Source of the DNA: Clostridia bacterium
GTDB taxonomy: Bacteria > Bacillota > Clostridia > Oscillospirales > CAG-272
Assembly: GCA_017625755.1 (NCBI GenBank)
Contig: JAGAKG010000035.1
Coordinates: 1 to 64,000 of the forward strand
Direction of reading: 5' to 3'
DNA: 64,000 bases
Part shown: one piece after another, positions 1 to 7,633 of the stretch
Position numbering within the stretch: the stretch's first letter is position 1
Layout: each line of letters starts with the position of its first letter
Position numbers and translations under genes: made by a program
The notes under the pieces: generated by a model
Databases searched by the model: none
The model's input: only the letters and a program-made list of their open reading frames with translations
Told to the model about the DNA's origin: nothing

Positions 1-60
1 GAAGGCAAGAAAAAAAGGATTTTCGGACACTGAAAAAGTGCCAAAAAACCTTGTAAAATA

Positions 61-90
61 AAGAAAAACGAGCAGAAATAATCTACTCGT
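61..90 (-). terminator. Terminator of tRNA-Pro
   Basis: On the minus strand an 8-bp stem (68-75 with 83-90, one G-U pair) is followed by a run of U (complement of 64-68). It starts five bases after the encoded CCA of the tRNA. The mirror structure also ends in TTTT on the plus strand, so it may serve an upstream plus-strand gene as well. Confidence 0.75.
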
Positions 91-95
91 TTTCT

Positions 96-171
96 TGGTC
101 TGAGTGACAAGACTTGAACTTGCGGCCTCTACCACCCCAAGGTAGCGCGCTACCAGCTGCGCCACACCCAG
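96..171 (-). tRNA. tRNA-Pro (anticodon GGG)
   Basis: Read on the minus strand the sequence folds as a full cloverleaf. The acceptor stem CTGGGTG/CACTCAG (165-171 with 100-106) has one G-U pair. The D arm is closed by GCGC/GCGC, the anticodon stem is CTACC/GGTAG, and the T loop is TTCAAGT. The seven-base anticodon loop TTGGGGT places GGG at positions 34-36 (136-138 here), which reads CCC and CCU proline codons. Discriminator A is followed by an encoded CCA (96-98), as is usual in Firmicutes. A consensus promoter and a terminator flank it, so it is a single-gene transcription unit. Confidence 0.95.
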
Positions 172-188
172 ATCTTTACGACCTTGTT

Positions 189-217
189 ATTATATCACAC
201 TTATTTCAATAAGTCAA
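189..217 (-). promoter_or_regulatory. Sigma-A promoter of tRNA-Pro
   Basis: Minus strand TTGACT (-35, 212-217), a 17-base spacer and a perfect TATAAT (-10, 189-194), about 18 bases upstream of the mature 5' end of the tRNA. Confidence 0.85.
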
Positions 218-299
218 GTGTAATTAATTAAAATAATTCATTATTTTTTTGCGGAATTTTGTGTAAATTGTCAATAACAAATAATTTACAATTAAATTG

Positions 300-328
300 T
301 TGCTTTTTTTCTTTAATTGTGGTATCAT
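300..328 (+). promoter_or_regulatory. Probable promoter of yajC
   Basis: TTGCTT (300-305), a 17-base spacer ending in TGG, and TATCAT (323-328), in an AT-rich stretch 35 bases before the yajC start. Confidence 0.6.
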
Positions 329-362
329 AATTAAGATAATTATTTTTGGAGGATTTTAACTA

Positions 363-650
363 ATGGGTGGAACTATCGGTTACTTTATTATGATTGCAGG
401 CATTCTTGTGGTTGGATATTTCTTTATGATAAGACCGCAGAAGAAGCAGGAGCAGCAGGTCAAAAATATGCGTGATTCTTTGCAGGTTGGCGACGAGATC
501 ACAACAATTGGCGGAATTATTGGTAAAATCGTCAGCATAAAGGAAGAAACTCTTGTTCTCGAAACAAGCCGTGATGGAACAAAGATAAGAATTCTTCGCA
601 GCGCGGTTCGTTGCGTAGATGTTCCCGCTGAGGATGCGCAGAACCACTAA
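363..650 (+). CDS. yajC: Preprotein translocase accessory subunit YajC
   Basis: A 95-residue inner-membrane protein with one N-terminal membrane segment (about residues 5-23) followed by the family hallmark MIRPQKKQ. The C-terminal part carries the GDEITTIGGIIGKIV pattern of the small cytoplasmic YajC domain. YajC associates with SecDF and the SecYEG channel; it is dispensable in known bacteria. Length is typical (85-110). The ATG is preceded by GGAGG at good distance. The gene has its own promoter and a terminator directly after it; secD and secF are not adjacent here. Confidence 0.95.
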   Translation: MGGTIGYFIMIAGILVVGYFFMIRPQKKQEQQVKNMRDSLQVGDEITTIGGIIGKIVSIKEETLVLETSRDGTKIRILRSAVRCVDVPAEDAQNH

Positions 651-665
651 TTGAACCAAAAGCAA

Positions 666-700
666 AATAACATCTGTCGTGTGGCAGGTGTTATTTTTTT
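666..700 (+). terminator. Terminator after yajC
   Basis: An 11-bp stem AATAACATCTG/CAGGTGTTATT (one G-U pair) with an 8-base loop, followed by seven T. Confidence 0.9.
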
Positions 701-760
701 ATTATTTTTATAACAGCATCTTCAAAAACAGATAAAAGTTCTTTAAATACCCGAAATCTA

Positions 761-790
761 TTGACACGACGCGTCTTTTAATGATATAAT
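761..790 (+). promoter_or_regulatory. Sigma-A promoter of the acyltransferase gene
   Basis: Perfect TTGACA (761-766), an 18-base spacer, and perfect TATAAT (785-790), about 28 bases upstream of the start codon. Confidence 0.85.
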
Positions 791-818
791 CAAGAAAAAA
801 CAAAGGAGTTTTAATTTT

Positions 819-1694
819 ATGATAACCGAACTTGCAAAACGCATAAATTTCCCGCCCGAGGCGATTGAATACTTTAAAGAAAAGCACGACGAGCTTATGC
901 GTCGTCCCGAGCTTTACGGTGAGCTTTACCGCGCCATGGACGAGTTTTATATGAAGGGTGACAGATCCTTCATCGAGATACTCGACAAGATTGCGGATGA
1001 GGCAAAAATGGAAAAGTATACGGTACATATGATATTCCTTCTCCTTGCCGCAAGACCGCTTCGCTATATTTACAGACAGCAGGGAATTTCAGAGGATATA
1101 TACTACAACACACTGAGCGACCTCACCTGTAAGCTTATGGAATGTAAGAATGTTCACAACTGCTGGGGAACATTTGTCGGTTGGTGGTATCCCGATATGT
1201 TCAGATGTAAGGTATTCAAGCTTGGAAGACTTGAATATGAGAGACTGAATTTTCCTTATGATGACTATAAGGGCTTTTTGAAAAAGGGGGACATTGTTTT
1301 CAACTGTCACATTCCATCAAGCGGCCCCGTGACGCCCGAGAGCGTTATTGAGTCACTAAAGATAGCATATTCATTCTTTGCTGACGAGCTGAAGGACGGA
1401 ATACTTCCCGTATATTGTAGCTCCTGGATGCTTTATCCCGCGCACAGAGAGCTTTATCCCGAGGGGTCAAATCTAAGAAGCTTTTATGATATGTTCGACA
1501 TCATTGACGAGGTGGAGGACAAAACCAATCACAATTTCTGGAGACTGTTTGGCGTCGATTATTCTCCTGAAACCTTTGAAGATGCGCCCGAGAGGACTAC
1601 GCTTCAGAGAAATATCAAGAACTATATTCGTAGTGGCAAGAATATGGGAACAGGCAGGGGAGTTCTTCTGTTCGACGGAGAAAATATACTCTAA
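819..1694 (+). CDS. Acyltransferase-domain protein (NAT_N / GNAT_C type)
   Basis: A 291-residue soluble protein without signal peptide. Its layout matches the Firmicutes family annotated as acyltransferase-domain-containing: an alpha-helical N-terminal half (about 1-130) and a GNAT-like C-terminal half (about 135-290), known as DUF5596 with NAT_N and GNAT_C domains. The N-terminal start ITELAKRINFPPEA and the central W-rich stretch WGTFVGWWYPDMF are typical. GNAT-fold proteins transfer acyl groups from acyl-CoA, but the substrate here is unknown. AAAGGAG precedes the ATG. It forms a single-gene unit with its own strong promoter and terminator. Confidence 0.75.
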   Translation: MITELAKRINFPPEAIEYFKEKHDELMRRPELYGELYRAMDEFYMKGDRSFIEILDKIADEAKMEKYTVHMIFLLLAARPLRYIYRQQGISEDIYYNTLSDLTCKLMECKNVHNCWGTFVGWWYPDMFRCKVFKLGRLEYERLNFPYDDYKGFLKKGDIVFNCHIPSSGPVTPESVIESLKIAYSFFADELKDGILPVYCSSWMLYPAHRELYPEGSNLRSFYDMFDIIDEVEDKTNHNFWRLFGVDYSPETFEDAPERTTLQRNIKNYIRSGKNMGTGRGVLLFDGENIL

Positions 1695-1738
1695 CAAACG
1701 CAAAGACATATGAGGTAGAAATCGAAAGTTAAATCGAC

Positions 1739-1774
1739 AGCCCTCGTTCTGAAAAGGAGCGAGGGCTAAATTTT
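1739..1774 (+). terminator. Terminator after the acyltransferase gene
   Basis: An 11-bp stem AGCCCTCGTTC/GAGCGAGGGCT with one G-U pair. The T-run after it is short and interrupted, so termination may be partial. Confidence 0.7.
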
Positions 1775-1899
1775 AATAATTGGCACTATAATAAACCGAT
1801 GAGACTCTGAAAACGACCGTACGGACAAAATCGGGCATTTCTCTATTTTTATTTGCTATAATGTTATCCGTAAGCGAAAAAAAACGGAGGATAATATAA

Positions 1900-2628
1900 A
1901 TGCAAACAATTAAAACCGCCCAACTTGTCAAACGGTATAAAAATATAACTGCCGTAGATAAGCTTAATTTAGAAATACGCGAGGGAGAACTATTCTCTCT
2001 GCTCGGTGTAAACGGTGCGGGAAAGACTACGGCGATTAAACTGCTTTCCTGCTTGACAAAGCCTACGAGCGGAGATGCCGTTGTAGGCGGTTATAGTATT
2101 ACAAAGGAATCGGAAAAAGTAAAACGGTTGATTGGCGTATCACCTCAAGAAACCGCTGTTGCACCAAACCTTTCTGTGAGGGAAAATCTTGAACTGATAT
2201 GCGGTATTCACGGCTTCTCCAAGAAAAAAACGCAGGCAAAGGTTACAGAGCTTTCCGAGCGGTTGGCTTTGGATACCGTTTTGGAAAGAAAAGCCGGAAA
2301 GCTGTCGGGCGGTTATGGGCGCCGTGTCAGCATCGCAATGGCTTTGATCAGCGAGCCTCAAATTCTGTTTTTGGACGAACCTACGCTTGGCTTGGATCTT
2401 ATTGCAAGATACGAGCTTTGGGAAACCATTAGGTCTTTGAAAGGCAAGATAACTATTGTTTTGACAACGCATTATATGGAAGAAGCCGAGGCACTCTCAG
2501 ACCGCGTCGGCATTATGAAAAATGGAAAGCTCCTTGCTGTAGGAACAGTAGAAGAATTGAACGCGAAGGCGAACACAAACGATTTTGAATCGGCATTCGT
2601 TTCTATCGTAAAGGAGAGTGCGATATGA
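1900..2628 (+). CDS. ABC transporter ATP-binding protein
   Basis: A 242-residue ATPase of the ABC-2 exporter type. Walker A GVNGAGKTT is at residues 36-44, the signature is LSGGYGRR, Walker B is ILFLDEP, and the H-loop is LTTHYMEEAE. It pairs with the permease that starts inside its stop codon (ATGA overlap), and would power export of an unknown substrate, drug or peptide. A LytTR regulator and a DUF3021 membrane protein follow in the same operon. Leucine is often TTG and arginine CGG here, unlike the neighbouring genes, which hints at transfer. A TATAAT at 1857-1862 has no clear -35. Confidence 0.93.
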   Translation: MQTIKTAQLVKRYKNITAVDKLNLEIREGELFSLLGVNGAGKTTAIKLLSCLTKPTSGDAVVGGYSITKESEKVKRLIGVSPQETAVAPNLSVRENLELICGIHGFSKKKTQAKVTELSERLALDTVLERKAGKLSGGYGRRVSIAMALISEPQILFLDEPTLGLDLIARYELWETIRSLKGKITIVLTTHYMEEAEALSDRVGIMKNGKLLAVGTVEELNAKANTNDFESAFVSIVKESAI

Positions 2629-3356
2629 GAATGTTGACTTTTGCTAAAAGATGTACAAAAGAAATTTTGCGCGATCCTATAAATCTTGGCTTCGGCTTGG
2701 GTTTTCCGTTGGTTCTGTTGTTGCTTCTCAGTGCTATACAGTCAAACATACCCGTGAGTTTATTTGAGATTGATACATTGACTCCGGGCATTACCGTTTT
2801 TGGACTCTCATTTATGACATTGTTTTCAGCAACGCTGGTTGCGAAAGACCGTGAAAGCGCGCTCTTGCAAAGACTATACACAACGCCTCTGAGCGCGTTT
2901 GATTTTATTATTGGATATATGCTTCCGCTTCTGCCCATTGCTCTCGGTCAGACGGTTATTTGCTATCTGTTTGCGTGTTGCTTGGGGCTTACTCTCAGCG
3001 TGAATATTGTTTATGCAGTTATCGGTATAATACCTATGGCTGTATTATATATTGCGCTTGGACTTTTGTGCGGTAGTGTTTTGGGAGTCAAGCAGGTCGG
3101 CGGCATCTGCGGAGCATTGCTTACCAATCTCTCTGCGTGGCTTTCGGGTGTGTGGTTCGATCTAAAGCTCGTGGGTGGCTTCTTTGAGAAAATGGCTAAC
3201 GCGCTTCCATTCGTTCACGCAACAGAAATGGAAAAGGCGTTGTTTAGCGGAGATTTTGAGCTTGCGGGGGCACATATTCTACCGATTCTTTTATACAGCG
3301 TAGCAATAACGACACTTGCGGTATTCTGCTTTCTCAGGCAAATGAAAAAACAGTAA
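2625..3356 (+). CDS. ABC-2 type transporter permease
   Basis: A 243-residue membrane protein with about six hydrophobic segments, and the ABC-2 pattern in which a charged loop (VAKDRESALLQRLYTTPLS, about residues 73-91) precedes the central membrane spans. It overlaps the ATPase gene by four bases, so the two are translationally coupled and should form one exporter at the cytoplasmic membrane. In related ABC/LytTR/DUF3021 operons the pump is thought to be self-regulated; the substrate cannot be read from the sequence. Confidence 0.9.
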   Translation: MRMLTFAKRCTKEILRDPINLGFGLGFPLVLLLLLSAIQSNIPVSLFEIDTLTPGITVFGLSFMTLFSATLVAKDRESALLQRLYTTPLSAFDFIIGYMLPLLPIALGQTVICYLFACCLGLTLSVNIVYAVIGIIPMAVLYIALGLLCGSVLGVKQVGGICGALLTNLSAWLSGVWFDLKLVGGFFEKMANALPFVHATEMEKALFSGDFELAGAHILPILLYSVAITTLAVFCFLRQMKKQ

Positions 3357-3367
3357 GGATATTGAAA

Positions 3368-3811
3368 ATGAAGTACAAACTCATCATTGACAAGGATGCC
3401 GAAGAAGAAATAATAGCAATCGTTCACTCGCCATCCTCATTGACACAAGAGATAGAAAACCTTGTGTATAATTTTTCGGGCGCAGACTTTATTATGGGTC
3501 ACAGAGAAGAAGAATTGCGAAAGCTCTGCTTTGCAGAAATAGAATGTATTACTATCCTGAATAGAAAGGTGATTGCCATTGATACAAAAGGCAAACATTA
3601 TTTTATCAAAGATCGGCTTCGTGATTTAGAGGATATTTTGCCATCTTATTTTATCCGTATTAACAAGTCCGCCCTTGCCAATGAACACCGTATTCAGAGA
3701 TTTGACGCGGTATTCAGCGGCGGCGTGGATGCCGTATTCAGGTGTGGATATCGGGAATATGTTTCAAGGCGTTGCTTTGCGGATATTAAAAGGAGGTATG
3801 AAGGAATATGA
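3368..3811 (+). CDS. LytTR-family transcriptional regulator
   Basis: A 147-residue protein made almost entirely of a LytTR DNA-binding domain (about residues 45-145). The pattern IECITILNRKVIAIDTKGKHYFIKDRLRDLEDILPSYFIRINKS followed by SALANEHRI is typical. It lacks the receiver domain of AgrA/LytR response regulators, so it should not be driven by a histidine kinase. I chose the ATG at 3368, which sits 8 bases after AAGGA; an in-frame TTG at 3362 is too close to that site. It overlaps the DUF3021 gene by four bases. Stand-alone LytTR plus DUF3021 pairs are common partners in clostridia and streptococci, and here probably control the operon. Confidence 0.88.
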   Translation: MKYKLIIDKDAEEEIIAIVHSPSSLTQEIENLVYNFSGADFIMGHREEELRKLCFAEIECITILNRKVIAIDTKGKHYFIKDRLRDLEDILPSYFIRINKSALANEHRIQRFDAVFSGGVDAVFRCGYREYVSRRCFADIKRRYEGI

Positions 3812-4242
3812 AAAAGTTTGTTTTGGATTTTGTACGCCGTGGATTCATTGCCTCGGGTATCGGTCCGATTGTTTTGGCGATAGTCTATCTGATTTTACAG
3901 GAATCCGCCGCCATAGATACCTTAACAGTCAATCAAGTCTGCATCGGTATATTTTCGCTCTCCGCACTTGCCTTTATTGCGGGCGGTATTAATGCTATTT
4001 ATCAAATTGAGCGCTTGCGGCTTATGGTGGCAATCTTGATTCACGGCGGTATTTTGTATGTTGGTTACCTAGGCACCTATCTGCTCAACGATTGGCTTGA
4101 CTTGGGTATAATACCAATCATAATATTCTCGGCAGTTTTTGTTGTCGGCTATGTCGTAATATGGGCTATCATTTATTCGATTATCAGAAAAAACACCGCT
4201 AAGCTCAATGAAATGCTTGGAAAAAAACAAGAAAAACCATAA
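3808..4242 (+). CDS. DUF3021 family membrane protein
   Basis: A 144-residue protein with four membrane segments and the DUF3021 start VRRGFIASGIGPIVLAIVY. Proteins of this family are nearly always encoded with a LytTR regulator, as here with an ATGA overlap. The likely role is an inhibitory or sensory membrane partner of the regulator; this is inference from context and not established for this protein. It is the last gene of the operon, followed by a strong terminator. Confidence 0.85.
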   Translation: MKKFVLDFVRRGFIASGIGPIVLAIVYLILQESAAIDTLTVNQVCIGIFSLSALAFIAGGINAIYQIERLRLMVAILIHGGILYVGYLGTYLLNDWLDLGIIPIIIFSAVFVVGYVVIWAIIYSIIRKNTAKLNEMLGKKQEKP

Positions 4243-4246
4243 GTAT

Positions 4247-4280
4247 AAAAGCGGAAGGCGTTTTGCCTTCCGCTTTTGCG
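4247..4280. terminator. Bidirectional terminator between convergent operons
   Basis: The stem AAAAGCGGAAGG/CCTTCCGCTTTT with a short loop ends in T on the plus strand and in U on the minus strand. It lies between the DUF3021 stop and the stop of the small minus-strand gene at 4282. Confidence 0.88.
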
Positions 4281-4281
4281 T

Positions 4282-4458
4282 TTATTCATCATCTTTGGGC
4301 TTGCTTCTTTCAGCCAGCTTGTTTGTAATCGCGTTCATTCCGTATATTGAAAGAATTATAACTCCGATAACTATGAATATACAGAGCATACCCTCGCCCA
4401 TATCCTTCAGGCTGTCAAAAAAGCGAGCCTTTACTTCATCAGTGAAAAAATTACTCAT
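4282..4458 (-). CDS. Small OadG-like membrane subunit (58 aa)
   Basis: A 58-residue reading frame with AAGGAG six to seven bases before its ATG, 16 bases after the stop of the decarboxylase beta subunit. It has a short charged N-terminus, one membrane segment (about residues 23-41, GMLCIFIVIGVIILSIYGM) and a charged lysine-rich tail. That span resembles the OadG / gamma-chain pattern (GMGxVFxxLxLLxxxxxxM), and a gamma chain belongs in this position because it anchors the decarboxylase complex. Unlike most gamma chains it has a 22-residue segment before the membrane span and no long Pro/Ala-rich or histidine tail. Assignment rests on context plus a short pattern. Confidence 0.65.
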   Translation of the reverse strand: MSNFFTDEVKARFFDSLKDMGEGMLCIFIVIGVIILSIYGMNAITNKLAERSKPKDDE

Positions 4459-4474
4459 ATCATTCTCCTTTCAA

Positions 4475-5590
4475 TTACGACGCAACCAAAGTAAGAATAA
4501 GTCCGCCCGCGATAACCGAAGCAATCTGTCCCGAAACATTGACGCCGATAGAGTGCATAAGCAGGAAGTTTTGCGGGTCTTCCTTAAGTCCCATCTTATG
4601 AACAACACGACCTGACATAGGGAACGCTGAAATACCCGCAGCGCCTATCATCGGGTTTATCTTTTCTTTCTGGAAAAGGTTGAGGAACTTTGCGAAAAGC
4701 ACACCGCCTGCGGTATCGAAGATAAACGCAAAGAGTCCGAGTGCGAGAATGAGAAGCGTCTGCCACTTGAGGAATTCGGTGGCTTCCATCTTTGTTGCTA
4801 TGGTAATTCCGAGGAATATAGTTATAAGGTTTGCGAGAACCTTCTGTGCGGTCTCCGAGAGGGAATTAAGCACTCCGCACTCTCTGATAAGGTTTCCAAA
4901 CATAAGGAATCCAACAAGAGATACCGATGCGGGAGCTACAAGACCTGCGATAACGGTAATTATGATAGGGAAAAGTATTCTCGTCGTTTTGGATATTTCC
5001 TTTCCCTTATAGGGCATACGGATAAGTCTTTCTTTCTTTGTGGTAAGTGCCTTGATAACAGGAGGCTGAATGATAGGAACAAGCGCCATATACGAGTACG
5101 CCGCCACCATTATAGCTCCGACATACTCAGAGTTCAACTGTTGCGCTACGACTATCGCAGTAGGTCCGTCAGCCGCACCGATTATACCGATAGATGCCGC
5201 ATCGCGAATGGGGAAGAAGAGAGAAGCCAGACAGTATGTCAGGAATATACCGAACTGCGCCGCCGCTCCGAATATCATAAGCTTTGGATTTGAAAGCACG
5301 GGGCCGAAGTCTATCATAGCTCCGATACCGATAAATAGAATGAGAGGGAACAGCTCATTAGCGATACCCGCGTTAAACAGAGTTGTCAGCGCCCCCTCTG
5401 CGCCGATAGCACCCGAGAGGGGAATGTTTACCATAATAGTTCCGAAGCCGAGGGGCAACAGAAGCGTAGGCTCCATATCCTTCTTTATCGCGAGATAAAT
5501 AAGCAATCCGCCGATAGCCCACATAACGAAATAACGCCAACCGCCGTCACTGAACAGATTTTCAACAATACCTTTGAAAATATCTACCAT
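4475..5590 (-). CDS. Sodium-translocating decarboxylase subunit beta
   Basis: A 371-residue polytopic membrane protein of the OadB/MmdB/GcdB family. These use decarboxylation of a carboxybiotin (from oxaloacetate, methylmalonyl-CoA or glutaryl-CoA) to pump Na+ out of the cell. Family motifs include GIGAMIDFGPVLSNP, IGIIGAADGPTAI (with the conserved Asp of the ion path) and NPMIGAAGISAFPMSGRV near the C-terminus. Length is usual. Only a small gamma-like gene follows; the carboxyltransferase alpha subunit and the biotin carrier must be elsewhere, so the substrate cannot be named. Promoter at 5624-5652. Confidence 0.93.
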   Translation of the reverse strand: MVDIFKGIVENLFSDGGWRYFVMWAIGGLLIYLAIKKDMEPTLLLPLGFGTIMVNIPLSGAIGAEGALTTLFNAGIANELFPLILFIGIGAMIDFGPVLSNPKLMIFGAAAQFGIFLTYCLASLFFPIRDAASIGIIGAADGPTAIVVAQQLNSEYVGAIMVAAYSYMALVPIIQPPVIKALTTKKERLIRMPYKGKEISKTTRILFPIIITVIAGLVAPASVSLVGFLMFGNLIRECGVLNSLSETAQKVLANLITIFLGITIATKMEATEFLKWQTLLILALGLFAFIFDTAGGVLFAKFLNLFQKEKINPMIGAAGISAFPMSGRVVHKMGLKEDPQNFLLMHSIGVNVSGQIASVIAGGLILTLVAS

Positions 5591-5623
5591 TTTTTACTCC
5601 TTATCGCAAATTTTACTCCTAAT

Positions 5624-5652
5624 ATTATACAACATTAAGCTACAAATTTCAA
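5624..5652 (-). promoter_or_regulatory. Promoter of the decarboxylase beta operon
   Basis: Minus strand TTGAAA (5647-5652), a 17-base spacer and perfect TATAAT (5624-5629), 34 bases before the start codon. Confidence 0.8.
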
Positions 5653-5754
5653 TAACCTTTTCATAAAAAACTTCACGAAAATTTCAAAAAATGTCATATA
5701 TTTTACGCATAACTCCACAAATTGAAAATATGGATTATTTTTATTTATTGTTTC

Positions 5755-5783
5755 TTGACATTCTAAAAGTAATATGTTATAAT
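5755..5783 (+). promoter_or_regulatory. Strong sigma-A promoter
   Basis: Perfect TTGACA (5755-5760), a 17-base spacer and perfect TATAAT (5778-5783), about 60 bases before the membrane-protein gene at 5845. Among the best promoter matches in the window. Confidence 0.88.
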
Positions 5784-5844
5784 TAAACGAATACTTGGAA
5801 ACCCGAGTGATACATACGCCGAGTTTCGGAACAGGAGCAAAAAA

Positions 5845-6495
5845 ATGGATCAAAAGAAAATCAGACCTATTGTTGGTATCGCGAGCATAGTTGCGGCAAT
5901 CCTCTTTGTCGTTTTGCTTATAATCGGTATCGTATATGACGGAGGTACCTTCTCGAAGATACTTCTTATAGCAATCTCCATCCTCGTGCTTGTGCTTGCT
6001 GCAGAGCTTGGATATTTGTTTTTTCTTTTCGGAGACACAAAGCCCAATTATTTCCTTTATAACACTCAGTCAAACAGAAATGTTTCGGTTCAGAAGCTTA
6101 CATTCCAGATGATAAATGTAAGAATGAACAGATATCTTGCGGCATACGCTCCCTCTGAGGGAAAGATATGGACTGACAGAGTATTTGATAACCCCTATCT
6201 TGAAATGGACGACGCTTTCAAGCCTCTCGTCGGATACAAGCTTTTGTTCGACCTTGCTGAGCGCGATTTTGACGCTGGCTGGAGATGCTTTGATCTCGCT
6301 TCCGACGATACCGTCAACTTTATCGCAGCTGCGATAGAGCTTAACGGAGAGACCGAAATGGCAAATACGCTCAGAACCTTAAAGGGAACTAAGCCCACAA
6401 ATCTCAAGCATGTAAGAGATTATCTCGTTGCCAAGAGAAACTATCTCCAGAACAAGATGTTTAAGTACACGGTTGAAAATATAGACCTTTTCTGA
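5845..6495 (+). CDS. Hypothetical membrane protein (two spans, soluble C-terminus)
   Basis: I do not recognise this 216-residue protein. It has two adjacent N-terminal membrane segments (about 10-30 and 37-59) and a mostly helical soluble part (about 65-216), which would face the cytoplasm if the loop between the spans is outside. No catalytic motif is apparent. AGGAG precedes the ATG. It is transcribed alone from a consensus promoter and closed by a strong terminator, so it is probably well expressed. Confidence 0.75.
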   Translation: MDQKKIRPIVGIASIVAAILFVVLLIIGIVYDGGTFSKILLIAISILVLVLAAELGYLFFLFGDTKPNYFLYNTQSNRNVSVQKLTFQMINVRMNRYLAAYAPSEGKIWTDRVFDNPYLEMDDAFKPLVGYKLLFDLAERDFDAGWRCFDLASDDTVNFIAAAIELNGETEMANTLRTLKGTKPTNLKHVRDYLVAKRNYLQNKMFKYTVENIDLF

Positions 6496-6513
6496 TTACT
6501 TTTATTAAATATA

Positions 6514-6558
6514 AACAATCACCGAGCATTATTTTTGGCACGGTGATTGTTTTTTTAT
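6514..6558 (+). terminator. Terminator after the 5845 gene
   Basis: The 11-bp stem AACAATCACCG/CGGTGATTGTT (6514-6524 with 6541-6551) is followed by six more T. Confidence 0.88.
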
Positions 6559-6560
6559 GC

Positions 6561-6589
6561 TTGAAATGTGAGATGTAATATGATATAAT
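6561..6589 (+). promoter_or_regulatory. Promoter of the kinase/PqqD/peptidase trio
   Basis: TTGAAA (6561-6566), a 17-base spacer ending in TGA, and perfect TATAAT (6584-6589), 48 bases before the first gene. Confidence 0.82.
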
Positions 6590-6636
6590 TATAGAAGGTG
6601 TATTTACTATATCAAAATCTGTTTTAAGAGGATAGT

Positions 6637-7350
6637 ATGCTTTATATAAAAATTGCCGATTTAAAAATTCAGATAGACAATAAATATAATTATGTGCGCG
6701 GTCTGTGCAGGGACTATATCATAGACGAATGTGAGGATTTCGACCTCAGTATCTCGGTGAGTGAAAAGGAGATAGACGACGAAATTGCTGTTGCCGAGGT
6801 AGCGGTTTCCCGCGGATACGCCGAAGGGGTTTGTATTTACAGAAATATCTGTTATCAGCTGCCCACAAAATTCAACTCCTATCTTCTGCATAGCGCGCTT
6901 ATTGAATACGAGGGCAAGGGATATGCTTTTGCGGCAAAAAGCGGTACGGGCAAATCCACACACATCTCGATTTGGCAAAAGGTCTTTGGAGACGGGGTGC
7001 GTATTATCAACGGCGACAAGCCCATAGTTCGATATATCGACGGCGATTTTATAGCATACGGAACTCCTTGGTGTGGTAAGGAAGGCTTTGCGGTGAACGA
7101 TTCGGTTCCGCTCAGAGCGCTCTGCTTTATAGAACGCTCCCCCACGAATTCTATTGAGCGTATTCCCGCGGCTGACGCGGTATTGAGAGTATTCCACCAG
7201 ATACTTACCCCAAGAGACGCGGCAACGGTCGACGCGCTTTTCCCGCTTCTCGACGAAACGCTCAAAAAGGTTCCATGCTATCTTTTGAAGTGTAATATGG
7301 ACGACGAAGCCGCAATCGTGGCTTATAACGGTATGAATAACGAACTCTAA
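6637..7350 (+). CDS. HPr-kinase-like protein of a peptide-maturation type locus
   Basis: A 237-residue protein with a P-loop AKSGTGKST (about residues 100-108) preceded by LLHSALIEYEGKGYAF, the arrangement of HprK / ATP-type PEPCK fold kinases found beside PqqD genes. A later NGDKPIVR (about 125-132) stands where HprK has its Asp pair. It is clearly distinct from the true HprK encoded at 21161-22090: the N-terminal half differs and the HprK signature is absent. Relatives in lasso-peptide clusters phosphorylate the precursor. Here it leads an operon with a PqqD-like protein (19 bases downstream) and an S24/S26 peptidase. AAGAGGA precedes the ATG. Its substrate is unknown. Confidence 0.75.
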   Translation: MLYIKIADLKIQIDNKYNYVRGLCRDYIIDECEDFDLSISVSEKEIDDEIAVAEVAVSRGYAEGVCIYRNICYQLPTKFNSYLLHSALIEYEGKGYAFAAKSGTGKSTHISIWQKVFGDGVRIINGDKPIVRYIDGDFIAYGTPWCGKEGFAVNDSVPLRALCFIERSPTNSIERIPAADAVLRVFHQILTPRDAATVDALFPLLDETLKKVPCYLLKCNMDDEAAIVAYNGMNNEL

Positions 7351-7369
7351 TGAAAGCTGAGGTAAAAAA

Positions 7370-7633
7370 ATGAAGATTAAATCAGGATTTGTTGTCAGAG
7401 AGGTTGCAGGACAGAGTATAGTTGTAGCTCTCGGCGAGGCTACCAAAACATTCAACGGTATGATAAGACTTAACGAAACAGGACGCATAATCTGGGATAT
7501 GCTGTCGGCAGGCAGCGAGAAGGCTGATATCGTAAAGCGTATCACAGAGGAATACGACATAGACGAGCAGACTGTGCAAGCCGATGTCGATGCGTTTATA
7601 AATACATTGCAAGGAGCAAATATTCTTGAATAA
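7370..7633 (+). CDS. PqqD family protein (RiPP recognition element type)
   Basis: An 87-residue protein that is one complete PqqD-like domain: an N-terminal beta-strand part (FVVREVAGQSIVVA), then FNGMIRLNETGRIIWDML and a winged-helix segment with ADIVKRITEEYDIDEQTVQADVDAFI. In known systems this domain binds the leader of a ribosomal peptide precursor and presents it to modifying enzymes. No radical-SAM enzyme, cyclase or precursor is encoded in the adjacent sequence. It lies between a kinase-like gene and a peptidase gene, with an 8-base overlap with the latter. Confidence 0.88.
   Translation: MKIKSGFVVREVAGQSIVVALGEATKTFNGMIRLNETGRIIWDMLSAGSEKADIVKRITEEYDIDEQTVQADVDAFINTLQGANILE

Noticed and set aside
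1-60. Possible C-terminal end of a plus-strand gene running in from the left.
   Set aside because: All three frames end in a stop within 61 bases and none has a recognisable domain, so the frame cannot be chosen.
6661-7560. A 299-codon minus-strand frame across the kinase-like and PqqD genes.
   Set aside because: It crosses two recognisable plus-strand genes and lacks a start signal.
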